A stretch of DNA of 64,000 nt from Liolophura sinensis. Lineage: Eukaryota; Mollusca; Polyplacophora; Chitonida; Chitonidae. The first letter of the stretch is position 1. Every line of letters starts with the position of its first letter. Of the stretch, positions 1-11,144 are shown piece by piece. Position numbers and translations under genes: made by a program. The stretch is taken from positions 30,498,470-30,562,469 of the forward strand of contig NC_088295.1 in NCBI RefSeq assembly GCF_032854445.1, given 5' to 3'. The notes below the pieces were generated by a model that saw only the letters and a list, made by a program, of their open reading frames with translations, had not been told where the DNA came from and ran no database searches.

Positions 1-268
1 GCTAAAATAGCTACAGTTGGGATCGAATCCGTGATCTGTTTGGTCAAGAGCAGGTTGGCTGCGGCGAAAAGAACGTTTAAGTCAACTGACACAGTGACGG
101 TTCTGTTCAGTGAAGAATCCAACGATGCTTGGCCTTCCCCTTTCCCTGCTTGTTCCTATTTAGGTACCATGCTTACCACGCTTTTGACACACAGCAGAAC
201 AAAATGGTAGTACTGATCTACTCTCGTTGGCGATTTTTTTCACAGTGTATCTGTATAATCTGTTACAG

Positions 269-346
269 CTGGTTTGCGGGAGACATAAGTAGGGAACAGG
301 CAGAAGTCTATCTGGAGGGTCAGCGTAAGGGCACATACCTGTTACG
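269..346 (+). CDS. SH2 gene, exon A (alpha-A to beta-B)
   Basis: The exon encodes W-F-A-G through GTYLL and ends in the first two bases of the conserved arginine codon, followed by a good donor (GTAAGG). The acceptor is ambiguous. One AG precedes 269 (phase 2 entry), and a second, with a better pyrimidine tract, precedes 246 (phase 0 entry, adding a few residues before the tryptophan). The reading frame also stays open back to 129, so the true 5' edge could lie further left. Confidence 0.65.
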
Positions 347-3128
347 GTAAGGCAAACCAGTAATATGGCCGTAAGCTTCATGTAAGGCGAAACCAGGCTT
401 ATACATGTTATCATATAAATACGTAGGTGTCATTTTTTTTTTAAAATTCGCATTACATGAACTGTATTCGGCAGTTTGCCTTGAAATAACCCCTGTCATA
501 ATCAGGCATAGCTCAGGTCAATTTAACTCTCCGGCATATCATGGAAATCCTCTATACTTTGTTTTATTATTATTACTAATGTTACTCATGTGCTTGTCGG
601 CATAAAAACAAGTTTGTACGTATTGATCGCCTTGAGTGCAAAGTCTTATTTAACATGCATGTAAGCAGATATATATTTTAATCTGCTTAAAATTAATTTT
701 TAAAATTTAGAATTAATATATTTTAATTCAGATTTTAATCAAATCTGAATATGTAAGCCAAATATTCAAATAAGTAGAAAATGACACCGACTAAGTAATT
801 TACAACTGAATATATGTGGTCCTTGTATATGAATTTGCACTGAGTTAACCATATAACGCCCTTGTGTCATTTTTCCATAGCTATAATCAATGCAGTGGTC
901 ATTTGTTTTTCTTTGGGCAGGCTAAGCCAGTCAGAGTTTGGGGCCTTCGCCTTGTCTGTGGTAGCGGTCGAAGGAGAGCCACCGCTTCATGTAATGTTTA
1001 AGGTATTTAAACATCTGATTTCATTTCCCTGACACCAAGCTACAAGGGCCAACAGACACATGGTTCTAGTTACATTTCATCCTAATTTATATTGAATTGA
1101 CTAATAACGAGATATAGCTAAACACACCACAAACTTCACGTTTTAAAATCGTGCCTCAGGATAAGTCAGATATGAAAACCTTGGACTGGCAACCCTGGTA
1201 CTTTCATGGCCTAAGCCGTACTTCTTAAAGCGCATGTGCTGCTCCATACGCATCACTGTCACCATTAGACAAATTTGACCCTTGCCACCTTGCGACGCAA
1301 GTACAATATTGTTTAGGCTCATCACGTACTGGTTTCCTTGCGTGGAACTATTTAATCAGCATTCATCAATAAAATTGCTTAGTTAGAATCATGTTACTGG
1401 ACATACTTTAGAAATTGCGTGTGTTTCAAGTATTAATGGATACAAAGATTAAGATACAGTGATTGTAATTTCTACATCACTTCCTGTCTCATCACCGAGA
1501 CCTTGGACTGGACAAAATTTCTCTACAAAAGGACCTGGTATAGTAAGGCGGGAAGTCGTCCCCAGTGCAAGAAATGGGCTACCTCAAGAAGCGAAACTGG
1601 CTATAGCCGACCTAGACGACCACGTGCTGTTCTCAAGGATTCTCGTATGATTTCGCCATCCGTTTCCAAACGTTACGTAATACCATAGGGCCTACCTTAT
1701 ACCATACCTTAACAATTATCCATTATAGTTCATGATAACACTTATTTAACGTAAAACGTCCTACATCTTTACTCACACAAAAGTATGCTTCCGAAGAAAA
1801 AAAATAAGCACAAAGGTACGAACTCTTGCTAAAGATGCGACCTATTCTCCACAGTGAGTTCGTTAGTTCACTGTACTATGATGAAGACTTCCTTCTATGA
1901 CACAATATGGATTTTAAACTAGCCAAAATATGGCCAAACTGATCACATTATAAAGTTTATACTTTACTGATGAAGTCAAACTTTAACCAAAACGAAACTT
2001 TCACAACATCTAGAAACACACATGAAAGTTTCAGTAAAAATATTTTTCTGGTTAACGTTGATCTTCATACTGTAAATTAAGAACACAGTTCCTCGTTTGA
2101 AGGAAAAAATTGTCGAGAGTGCTCTTTAGCCGGGTTATTACCATAGCTACCATCTCTTTTGTGGCCATATAAATCCACGTGATTGTGTGAAGTTATTGTA
2201 ACCCTCGGCAGCCACACACAGCTCAGCAAATGTCGTTCATTTTATGTAAATCTTTGTGACAACTGAATCTCGAGTCAGTATAGTTTCAAGTCTAAAACTT
2301 TGAAAAGCACACATAAAAACTAGGGCTGAGCTGAATCCTGTGCTCTTGCCAAGGTATGTAATGATGTAGCATAGGAATAGATGTGTCATGTGGTTTTATT
2401 TATCGCACAAATAACCCATTTTTTAGAAAGCTTATAACCACTCGAAATAGCATATTGCAGTGATGCAACACTACAAGGCATTCTTGTGAGGCAGCAGGAA
2501 GACACCATCAACAAGCTAATGTTAAAAGCCACTTTGGTCTCGAGGAAAACTTACAAAATTACACTCTGCTTTTGATCTACTTTTTCTAATCAATGCGTTG
2601 AAACAGGCCTATAATCATACCTGCCTTTATCCACAGTGGACGTCCAAGGTCACTAATCGTTAGAGCAATTTCGAAAATAACATTCAATAAATACCGACAA
2701 CACAAAGAACTAACAAATATATAAAATAAGAAATTAGAACGGATTAATGCAAAGAATAACAGTCAACAGTTTTAATTGATGACGGAAACACGCAAGGGAT
2801 GCTCTTGGAGAATTAATTAAATCTGTATCCAAACTGTGTGCTATGCTAGTTCATAATATGTCGTTAATCACAGTATGTACCTCAGTTGTACTTTGATTGC
2901 AATTGTTCATATATCACGTCTCCTTTTGACTCACAGTTTGAGAAGGATTCAGGTGACAGTGCCGAGTACATCTGGTTTAACCGTAAACACTACAGCGCTC
3001 TCAAAGTCATCGAGTATTGCCAGCGTGAACTATTTGACGATGATTACCGAGACCTTCGCTGTAGGTATGAATGCCCCAACCTGCCGTTCAACAGCATTGT
3101 CACAGGCTACCGTGGAAGAAACAAGTAG
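269..3128 (+). CDS. 3' part of an SH2-domain protein gene (three exons, possibly Vav-like)
   Basis: Exons 269-346, 921-1002 and 2937-3128 join in frame (phase 2, then phase 0). Together they encode a complete SH2 domain, a module that binds phosphotyrosine peptides in cytoplasmic signalling proteins. Visible landmarks are the opening W-F-A-G, an alpha-A arginine in ISREQAE, the beta-B GTYLLR containing the phosphotyrosine-binding arginine, beta-C FALSVV, a beta-D histidine in PPLHVMF, and a closing helix ALKVIEYCQREL. The W-F-A-G opening and an L-P-F after the domain recall Vav exchange factors, but the protein stops about 20 residues after the domain, with no second SH3. Other SH2 adaptors therefore remain possible. 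All upstream exons are outside the window or unresolved. I am confident of the domain and unsure of the family. Confidence 0.72.
921..1002 (+). CDS. SH2 gene, exon B (beta-B to beta-D)
   Basis: A pyrimidine-rich acceptor ending in GGGCAG precedes 921, and a GTATTT donor follows 1002. The first base completes the arginine codon begun in exon A. Twenty-seven codons follow, including FALSVV and PPLHVMFK. Entry is phase 2 and exit is phase 0, which matches both neighbours. Confidence 0.7.
1185..1500 (+). repeat. Dispersed repeat, copy 1 (partner at 11145-11485)
   Basis: This segment of SH2 intron 2 shares a long diverged match with 11145-11485 in the same orientation. Common landmarks occur in the same order: AGCGCATGTGC, then ATCACTG, TAGACAA, GCGACGCA, CTATTTAATCAGC, TCAATAAAATTG and GTTAGAATCATGT. 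It has no coding capacity. It is probably a non-autonomous element or an old segmental duplicate. Confidence 0.6.
2937..3128 (+). CDS. SH2 gene, terminal coding exon
   Basis: The acceptor is a CT-rich tract ending in CACAG at 2936. Sixty-three codons precede a TAG stop at 3126-3128. The exon supplies the end of the SH2 fold (EYIWF, then ALKVIEYCQREL) and a short Cys- and Arg-containing tail ending in RGRNK. No donor-like site is visible before the stop, and no obvious AATAAA follows closely. A 116-aa frame overlapping it from 2875 has low-complexity Ser/Thr content and is a shadow. Confidence 0.68.
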   Translation, partial: FEKDSGDSAEYIWFNRKHYSALKVIEYCQRELFDDDYRDLRCRYECPNLPFNSIVTGYRGRNK

Positions 3129-3640
3129 TGCGACTGTATACTGGGTAGTGGTGCTCTTTCCACAAAGCAATTTAGTCGGAAGCCCCAAAATAATCTTTTT
3201 GTGGGATTTTCGGTCATCGGAGTAAATTCACATGGGAATTATTCATGCGTGTATTTTATTGCACTGTGTCTACAAAGTTTGCAGCAATACTCTAAATTTA
3301 GAGGGATACACATCCGTTCATACTACACAAAGAGTTGATTGTGTGCTGTCTGCATATTTAGGACTAAGCTGTAATTTAAGTATGAGTAGAGGGATACTTC
3401 CCTTACCTATATAGGCAATGTGGGCAAAATATATTCTCATACATTTCTGCCGACGATTCGTGAAACTTGGATGATTTGAACTAAACACATATCACATGTC
3501 ATGCAAGTTATGTGTGAAGATGAAACTGGTTATTTGAAAGGTTGATTTATATATAAAATGTGCTGACATCTTCAGTTTTGGCTAAGCAGGCGTGTTTATG
3601 TGTTAGCAGTGGATAGTACTCCAGGACCTCAGCAAAAACA
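3129..3640. other. Intergenic, nothing recognised
   Basis: AT-rich sequence after the SH2 gene stop. It probably includes that gene's 3' UTR, but I see no clear polyadenylation signal, repeat or reading frame of note. Confidence 0.4.
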
Positions 3641-3644
3641 GTAT

Positions 3645-4515
3645 TGTCCTTTCTGTGTGGCTTCCATTGTTCTCATTATATCAGCATTTACCTGGCTCAG
3701 CTCTCTATCAAAGTTCAACTGCTCTTTTTATCTGAATTTTACATGGCTGTGCTCTCTATATATAACTTCCACAGTCCACATTACAGGAGTATTTACTTTA
3801 TAGTGCTCTCTCTATATATTTTCCGCTATCCTCATTATATCGGTATTTACCTTCTTGGGCTCTCTATATATCGTCTTGTGCTCTCTATGTAGCTTCCACT
3901 ACATCCTCATTGTGTTAGTATTTACCTTTTTGTGTTCTGTGTAAGTCGTCTTGTGCTCTCTATATATCTTCCGCTATCCTCATTACATCAGTATTTACCT
4001 TCTTGGGCTCTCTATATATCTTCTTGTGCTCTCTATGTAACTTCCACTATATTCTCATTATGTAAGTACGTACCTTCTTGTGTTCTGTGTAAGTCGTCTT
4101 GTGCTCTCTATATATCTTCCGATATCCTCATTATTTTTGTGCTCTCTATGTAGCTTCCACTACATCCTCATTGTGTCAGTATTTACCTTTTTGTGTTCTG
4201 TGTAAGTTGTCTTCTGCTCTCTATATATCTTCCGCTATCCTCATTACATCAGTATTTACCTTCTTGGGCTCTCTATATATCTTCTTGTGCTCTCTATGTA
4301 ACTTCCACTATATTCTCATTATGTAAGTACGTACCTTCTTGTGTTCTGTGTAAGTCGTCTTGTAGCTTCCACTACATCCTCATTGTGTCAGCATTTACCT
4401 TTTTGTGTTCTGTGTAAGTCGTCTTGTGCTCTCTATATATCTTCCGCTATCCTCATTATATCAGTATTTAACTTCTTGTGCTATACATACATCCTCATTA
4501 TTATATCAGCACTTA
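3645..4515. repeat. Pyrimidine-rich tandem repeat array
   Basis: Imperfect units built from two related modules (CTCTATATATCTTC and CCTCATTAYATCAGTATTTA) alternate with a TGTGTTCTGTGTAAGTCGTC module. The longest near-identical period is roughly 240-270 bp, visible by comparing about 3960-4090 with 4220-4350. The plus strand is strongly enriched in C and T. Several overlapping frames are open only because of the repeat. Confidence 0.75.
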
Positions 4516-4970
4516 TCTCCTTGTCCACGGTCCATGTATAGTTAATAACTACATTATATCGGTAGTTATCTTTAGCTGGCCATCATAAACAGCTTACATG
4601 TTTGGGCTCAGAGTTTGTCTTTTTTCGTCGTTTTACAAGAGTTACGTTAAAATATGTATAAAATGTCTGTACTGGTCTTCCATAGCTTTTACTCGTTGAT
4701 GTTATCCAGTGTAGGCCTTTATTCAGGGTTTTTGTTACAAATATTCACCGTTTTATTTTTATTTTTTTTCGTTTGACTGTTTGAAACTAGGCTTTCTCGG
4801 TATGAACCTATTAAGGTGTATACTTCTGTTATGAGATTAAATATAGATTATTTCTCTAATTTATGACACGGTGATTCTCTCTGATCTTGCCCAAATTAAA
4901 GAAGATATCTGATTAAAAATATCTCGATTAGTACTCAATAAAAGACTGTTATACATTTCTCCATATAGAG

Positions 4971-5222
4971 GTGCTGAGTAATGTTTGGATTAGAAAATTG
5001 AATAAGGTCTGGATGAGAAAATTTTGTACGGGTTGGATGAGAAAATTGAGTAAAGTTTGGATGAGAAAACTGACTAACGCTTGGAACAGAAGACTGAGTA
5101 AGATTTGGATCAGAAAACTCAGTAGAATTTGCAAGAAAATTAAACTGAGTAAGGTTTGGATGAGAAAACTGAGTAAGGATTGGATGAAAAAACTGAGTAA
5201 GGTTTGGATCAGAAAATTGAGC
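4971..5222. repeat. 24-bp minisatellite
   Basis: About ten diverged units of the form AGAAAACTGAGTAAGGTTTGGATG. Because the unit is a multiple of three, the minus strand reads as repeated short FSHPNLTQ-like peptides. That pattern reflects the period and is not evidence for a gene. Confidence 0.85.
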
Positions 5223-5277
5223 TGAGTTCACGGGAAAAAGGTACAAAATGATTTGGACTGATATCTGTGGGAAAGTA

Positions 5278-6122
5278 ATGAGAATGAGAAAGTTTGGGAT
5301 AGTGTGATCGTAAAAGCTGAGAAAGTATTGGAAAGTTTGGGATGGTGTGATCGTAAAAGCTGAGAAAGTATTGGAAAGTTTGGGATGGTGTGATCGTAAA
5401 AGCGGATAAAGTATTGGAAAGTTTGGGATGGTGTGATCGTAAAAGTGGAGAAAGTATTGGAAAGTTTGGGATGGTGTAATCGTAAAAGCGGATAAAGTAT
5501 TGGAAAGTTTGGGATGGTGTGATCGTAAAAGCGGATAAAGTATTGGAAAGTTTGGGATGGTGTGATCGTAAAAGCTGAGAAAGTATTGGAAAGTTTGGGA
5601 TGGTGTGATCGTAAAAGTGGAGAAAGTATTGGAAAGTTTGGGATGGTGTAATCGTAAAAGCGGATAAAGTATTGGAAAGTTTGGCATGGTGTAATCGTAA
5701 AAGCGGATAAAGTATTGGAAAGTTTGGGATGGTGTGATCGTAAAAGCGGATAAAGTATTGGAAAGTTTGGGATGGTGTGATCGTAAAAGCTGAGAAAGTA
5801 TTGGAATGTTTGGGATGGTGTGATCGTAAAAGTGGAGAAAGTATTGGAAAGTTTGGGATGGTGTGATCGTAAAAGAGGAGAAAGTATTGGAAAGTTTGGG
5901 ATGGTGTGATCGTAAAAGCGGATAAAGTATTGGAAAGTTTGGGATGGTGTGATCGTAAAAGCTGAGAAAGTATTGGAAAGTTTGGGATGGTGTGATCGTA
6001 AAAGTGGAGAAAGTATTGGAAAGTTTAAGATGGTGTGATCGTAAAAGAGGAGAAAGTATTGGAAAGTTTGGGATGGTGTGATCGTAAAAATGGAGAAAGT
6101 ATTGGAAAGTTTAGGATAGTGT
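5278..6122. repeat. 43-bp minisatellite with higher-order structure
   Basis: About 19-20 head-to-tail units carrying GATCGTAAAAG, a variable six-base block, AAGTATTGGAAAG and TTTGGGATGGTGT. Successive copies lie 43 bp apart. Units differ mainly in the variable block (CTGAGA, CGGATA, TGGAGA or AGGAGA), and the variants recur in a loose four-unit order of about 172 bp. The minus strand is open for 250 codons because all three frames of the unit lack stops, and the peptide repeats every 43 residues. Confidence 0.95.
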
Positions 6123-6382
6123 GTAAATATGGTCTTACATATTTCATTCGACCTTTTGAAGGGGAAGGATGTCTTTGTATTTTGCTTGTCATGACCTGGA
6201 ATGCTTTTGCAATAATATCGGTCATTTATTTTATTATTATAATATTTTCTGTAACATGTATATCACTGTCACAGTATTGTTAATAAAATTTACATATATC
6301 AAATTTACATACGTCTTCGTGTGTTTCATATCCCACAAATTGCCTTTTCGATGAGTACATTTAACACAGGCACCATGCCACT

Positions 6383-6507
6383 TGGTCTGCCAGCAACCTG
6401 CGGATGGTCGTGATTTTACCCGGTTTCCTCTCACCACAATGCTGGCTGCTCTCGCATAAGAGAAATATTCTTGGGTAAGCCGTAAAACACCAATCAAATA
6501 AATAAAC
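6383..6507 (+). mobile_element. SINE family A, 3' half
   Basis: The segment matches the 3' half of the full SINE at 19316-19582, from CTGCCAGCAACCTGCGGATG through the TAAAACACCAATCAAATAAA tail. The tRNA-like head is missing. The copy is diverged and no target-site duplication was seen. Confidence 0.85.
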
Positions 6508-6759
6508 CATACCACTTATTCTCACATAGGTTTGCAATATGTAATACCCGCTATTGATCTTTGTCTCGCTTATAACCTTCAATGCCTTCATCTCCACAAA
6601 ATTCCATTATATTTCCTGGAATGTTTTTTTTTTTCATCTAAAGCAGATTTTTGTTACTTCTGTATTCGGTAAATTGCTTTTCCGGCCTCACCAAGTGCTT
6701 TAACACATCTGACATTCTATTCAGGTAACATGACAGTTTGTTTGGATAATAAGGCTAAA

Positions 6760-7352
6760 AAGATAAGTGTATCTAGATAATAAAACAGTGTAACGTAATG
6801 AGACACTCTCTTACAATAAAAAAGTGTAACATAATGAGACATCCTCTTAGACAATAAAAAAGTGTAACATAATGAGACACTGTTAGACAATAAAAGAGTG
6901 TAACATAATGAGACACTGTGTTAGATTGTAAAACAGTGTTACATACTGAGACACTCTATTCGAGAGTAAAACAATGTAACATACTGAGACACTTTATAAG
7001 ATAGTAAAACAGTGTAACATAGTGACACTCTATTAGATAATAAAACAGTTTAACATAATGAGACACTCCATTAAATAGTAAAACAGTGTAACATAATGAG
7101 ACACTCTCTTAGATGATAAATGGTGTTACATAATGAGACACTCTCTTGCATAATAAAACAGTGCAACATAATGTGACACTCTTTTAGACAATAAACAGTG
7201 TAACATAAAGAGACACTTTATTAGATAGTAAAACAGTGTAACATAGTGACACACTCTATTAGATAATAAAACAGTGTAACGTAATGAGACACTCTATTCG
7301 ATAGTAAAACAGTGTAACATAATGAGACACTCTCTCAGATAATAAACGGTGC
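6760..7352. repeat. 40-bp minisatellite, left block
   Basis: Tandem units of ACATAATGAGACACTCTATT followed by AGATAATAAAACAGTGTAAC, with small indels. The same array resumes at 9183. The 1.8 kb between the blocks is a reverse-transcriptase element, so this was once a single array. Confidence 0.93.
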
Positions 7353-7359
7353 TACTACA

Positions 7360-9180
7360 TGTACTCTGAAGGAGCTATTTAACACAAAACCTTTCTTAAG
7401 AAAGGCGCATAAATATACCTACCTGTCATACAGAAATACCACAACTTTACAGGATTCATAAAATGCATAAATCCCCATACAAGGCTCGATTTATTGCGGG
7501 TTCAAGAAGCTGTACCACAAAACTCTTGCCAACCATACTTACGAGAGCGTTACAAGAAGTAAAGTCATTTTGGAATAAGTATTGTAGTGCCATAACAAAA
7601 ATTTCAGGTGTCAACTGCATGTGGATTCTTAACAACTCCAAACGTCTTACAGAAGAACTTGATGATGATATGCATATACCGTACAAAGACATGTCCACAT
7701 GGGATTTCTCTACTCTCTATACTACGATTCCTCACAAAGATCTTATTGAAAGAATATCGCCGTTAATTGTATCGGTATTTACTAAAACAGGTCACCGTTA
7801 CATTAACGTCAGAAGCAATAAGGCCTTCTTTAGTTCTACTCTTTATAAAGGTTACCACTCATGGGATGTTACATTATTTATTGAATTACTTGAATTTCTC
7901 ATTAATAATGTCTATGTGAAATTCGGAGATACCATTTACCAACAATGCATAGGTATTCCAATGGGTACGAATTGTGCGCCTCTTTTGGCAGACCTATACC
8001 TGTTTTCATATGAATACGACCATATGCAGAAATTACTTAAAAGTAATATCTTTAAAGCTCGATCCATTTCATTTACCAAGCGGTATATTGATGATCTACT
8101 GGCGTTAAATAACCCCATATTGCTGAAGCGGTGAAGGAAATCTATCCGCCTTCATCGGATTTAAAGGAGACAACAGATAGTCCTGATGGTACATCTTGTT
8201 TTGATCTATATTTGTACAAAGACGAACAAGGTCTCCTTTCACGCCGCCTTTACGACAAAAGGGATAATTTCAATTTTGATATTGTAAATTATCCTTATTT
8301 AGATGGCAAAATACCGAAGGGTCCTGCATATGGCGTATACATATCTCGCCTTGTAGCATTTGTCAGATCTTGCGATAATTGTGATGACTTTAATCTGCGT
8401 CACAAGTTGCTAGCTCAAAAACTAGTTTGTCAAAGATACTCCATCAAACGCCTTCATTCTAATTTTCTCAAATTTTACAATGAGTATAACACTCTCGTCG
8501 GCAGGTATGGACAGAGCGTTCAGAATCTCTGGCGATCTGCATTGTGATCAACCACATAGACGGCGCTGTTATCCCTATGTACATATCTATCACGTACATG
8601 GTATTTAACAACATAGCTGGCGCTGGTTGCCCAGTGTAACCGTTTATCTTGTATGTCATGTGTAACATCATAGATGGCGCCTCTTGTAGCATGAGATTTT
8701 TACATATTAACGGGAATAATCGTCCGTTACTTTTGAGTCACAATCTGATCGGTTAGGGTCTGTAACACTCGTCATTTTCAAACTGTATCTAATACCGCTT
8801 AACCTGGGGCTAGGGGCCGTAAAGGTAGCCATGCTCATTACATCAGCATGATGCCTTTATGGACAGTTGCAATTAAAGCGCGACTGAGATACTTGTTTAA
8901 TTGTTATTTGACCTGGAACTCATTCACGGACTACGAATTTGAACTTTGATATGAAATTAATGCCTGGAATATTCATTGTCTGCCCGACATCATTGAAAAC
9001 TGATGACCGCTTCTCTCTTGTGCGTTACCGGCTTTATTTCTTATTTGTATAATTTCTTACATACCTTTATCTTTGGGAGTTAGTGTTAAACGTTGTTTTG
9101 GAAATGGATCTTGTGATTATCGACTTGGAACGCCTTTTACGGACTACGAATGGTATATGAATGTCGGACTTGACGCTTAT
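7360..9180 (+). mobile_element. Reverse-transcriptase retroelement (Penelope-like type) inserted in the 40-bp array
   Basis: A retroelement segment bounded on both sides by 40-bp minisatellite units. The first two thirds encode reverse transcriptase. The rest is a non-coding 3' region in which ATGGCGC-like hexamers recur about every 50 bp (near 8560, 8620 and 8675). No LTRs, capsid or envelope genes are seen. No endonuclease domain is visible in this copy. The Penelope-like assignment rests on the style of the motifs only, and another non-LTR class is possible. Exact ends and a target-site duplication were not resolved. Confidence 0.65.
7463..8547 (+). pseudogene. Reverse transcriptase remnant of the retroelement
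   Basis: The sequence shows ordered RT motifs: NPYKARFIAG-like SPYKARFIAGS, a WDFSTLYTTIP block, GIPMGTNCAPLLADLYL, and a catalytic YIDDL block followed by a thumb-like region with LYDKRDNFNFDIVNYPYLD and GPAYGVYISRL. The family makes cDNA from element RNA. Coding capacity is interrupted about once, and no 5' start or endonuclease is present, so this copy is not expected to be active. A related fragment lies on the minus strand at 16985-17345. Confidence 0.8.
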
Positions 9181-9182
9181 AT

Positions 9183-9752
9183 TTACATAATGAGACACTC
9201 TCTTACATAATAAAACAGTGTAACATAATGAGACATCCTCTAAGATAATAAACAGTGTTACATAATGAGACACTCTCTTAGATAATAAAACAGGGTAACA
9301 TAATGGGACACTCTATTAGATAATAAAACAGCGTAACGTAATGAGACACTCTAATAGATAGTGAAACAGTGTTACATAATGAGACATTGTAGTAGATAAT
9401 AAAACAGTGTTACATAATAAGACACTCTATTAGACAATAAAACAGTGTAACATAATGAGACACTCTTTTAGACAATAAAACAGAGTAACATAATGAGACA
9501 CTATTAGATAGTAAAACAGTGTTACATGAGACACACTATTAGACAACAAAAAGGTGTAACATAATGAGACACTCTATTAGATAATGAAACAGTGTAACAT
9601 AATAGGACATTCTATTTTGATAATAAAACTGTGTAACATAATGACACTCTATTACACAATAAAACAGTGTTACATAATGAGACACTCTATCAGACAATAA
9701 AACAGTGTTACATAATGAGAAACTCTATTAGATAATAAAACAGTGTAACATA
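9183..9752. repeat. 40-bp minisatellite, right block
   Basis: The units are the same as at 6760-7352. A SINE interrupts the array at 9753, and one more unit follows at 10021-10062. Units vary in the CTCTATTAGA segment, and several carry short deletions. Confidence 0.93.
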
Positions 9753-10020
9753 TTTGTTTATTTATTTGATTGGTGTTTTACGACGTACTCAAGAATATTT
9801 CACTTATACGACGGCCGCCAGCATTATAGTGGGTGAAAACCGGGCACAGCCCGGGGGAAACCCACGACCATACGCAGGTTGCTGACAAGCATTCCCACGT
9901 ACGGCCAGAGAGGAAGCCAGCATGAGCTGGACTTGAACTCACAGCGACCGTATTGGTGAGAGGCTCCTGGGTCATTACGCTGCGCTAGCGCGCTAACCGA
10001 CTGAGCCACGGAGGCCCCCG
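9753..10020 (-). mobile_element. SINE family A, full length, with target-site duplication
   Basis: A complete tRNA-derived SINE on the minus strand. The head carries a box A (TGGCTCAGTCGG) and a box B (GAGTTCAAGTCC) typical of RNA polymerase III promoters. The body follows, and the tail ends in CACCAATCAAATAAATAAA. It is flanked by the 10-bp direct repeat GTGTAACATA (9743-9752 and 10021-10030), which comes from the host minisatellite. Confidence 0.95.
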
Positions 10021-10234
10021 GTGTAACATAATAAGACACTCTATTAGATAGTAGAACAGTCAGTTAGACAGGACACTGTATATGGATGATACTATAGTCC
10101 ATTTAGGTAATTAAGACCTAGTAATAACATTTATTCATTTGATTGATACACAGCACACCTAGTCATGATTTTTGTAAAAGTGAAACATGATTGATGAGAC
10201 AGTTAAGCTTATAATATTCTCTCCATTACATGCT

Positions 10235-10376
10235 GATGAGGTCGCGGGTTCGAATACAGTTATCGATCTTTCGGCTGCTAGATTGGTTTACTCCGGGGGA
10301 ACTCCGGGGTCTCCGGTTTCCACAACACTTACACATGACCGCTGACATATATGTCAAAGTTAAATACCAGTCAATC
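10235..10376 (+). mobile_element. SINE-like fragment with a box B, second family
   Basis: The fragment begins with a box B-like GCGGGTTCGAATAC, continues through a CTCCGGTTTCC block, and ends in ATACCAGTCAATCAAATC. This arrangement resembles the 3' part of other molluscan tRNA-SINEs. The 5' head is missing. A second SINE begins immediately after it. Confidence 0.55.
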
Positions 10377-10386
10377 AAATCAAATA

Positions 10387-10616
10387 GTGAGGCCTCCCGT
10401 GGCCGAGCTGATTAGCGTGCCAGGGCGGTGCACTCACCCAGGAGTCTCTCACTAATGTGAGTTCAAGTCCAGTTCATTCTGACTACGTGGGAAGGTCTGC
10501 CTGCAATTGCTGACAGTCGTGGGTTTCCTCCTACCATAATGATGGCCGTCATCGCATAAGTGAAAAATTGTTGAGCAAGACGTAAAACACCAGTCAAATA
10601 AATAAACGAATAAATG
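10387..10616 (+). mobile_element. SINE family A variant, full length, with target-site duplication
   Basis: The head reads GGCCTCCCGTGGCCGAGCTG with box B GAGTTCAAGTCC, and the tail reads AAACACCAGTCAAATAAATA. It is flanked by the 10-bp direct repeat AAATCAAATA (10377-10386 and 10617-10626). Its head differs from the other family A copies and may be a subfamily. Confidence 0.88.
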
Positions 10617-10629
10617 AAATCAAATATTC

Positions 10630-11144
10630 TCAGTATTATTTTTATTCGACAATTTGAGAATGATTGTGTGGTACAGGCATGATGTCATTTGTAAAACTGA
10701 ACATGTATGAAAGAAGAAACAGACAGTTTGATGACTTGGTACCGTCCGACAGAGCGACAACTGTCCTATATGACGTCACACAGGTCTGGCCCACATCTGG
10801 AGAAGGCGTGTTCTGTCATTTCGACTTACGTAATGTTTTCTGCTTTTGATTTGTTTCAAAATTTAAAAAATCATTTTGTAGACTCTTGAGAAACAATATA
10901 TACTACGAACTTGCGTCTATACTGGGTTTATTTTTTCGTGCTATAAAAAAAAGCATTTGCATGAACCCTCAAAACGCACCTTTAACTCGCCCTTGACTTT
11001 TGAAATTTGTGTCGAGTTTTATAATAGGGTGCTGGAGTCGAGTCTTGGGGGTTGATGCAAGTACTTTTTAACTGCACAAATAGAACATCACAATGTACCA
11101 ACTTCATTTAACGCCTCTATGATTTAGTATATTACGAACCTGAT
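10630..11144. other. Intergenic with one small unassigned reading frame
   Basis: A 61-codon open frame at 10664-10849 (plus) has mixed, protein-like composition, including NRQFDDLVPSDRATTV. A second frame overlaps it, no splice context supports either, and I recognise no family. A TGACGTCA palindrome lies near 10767. Confidence 0.2.

Noticed and set aside
129-350. Full 73-codon frame as a single exon of the SH2 gene
   Set aside because: Only the part from about 246 or 269 has SH2 character. The upstream part lacks family features, and acceptor sites intervene.
4935-5687. 250-aa minus-strand frame of repeated DHTIPNFPILYPLLR-like peptides
   Set aside because: It is the translation of the 24-bp and 43-bp minisatellites, and all frames of the unit lack stops.
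8990-9050. CTGATGA at the end of the retroelement, considered as a hammerhead ribozyme core (known in Penelope-like elements)
   Set aside because: No GAAA core or closing stem follows at the required spacing.
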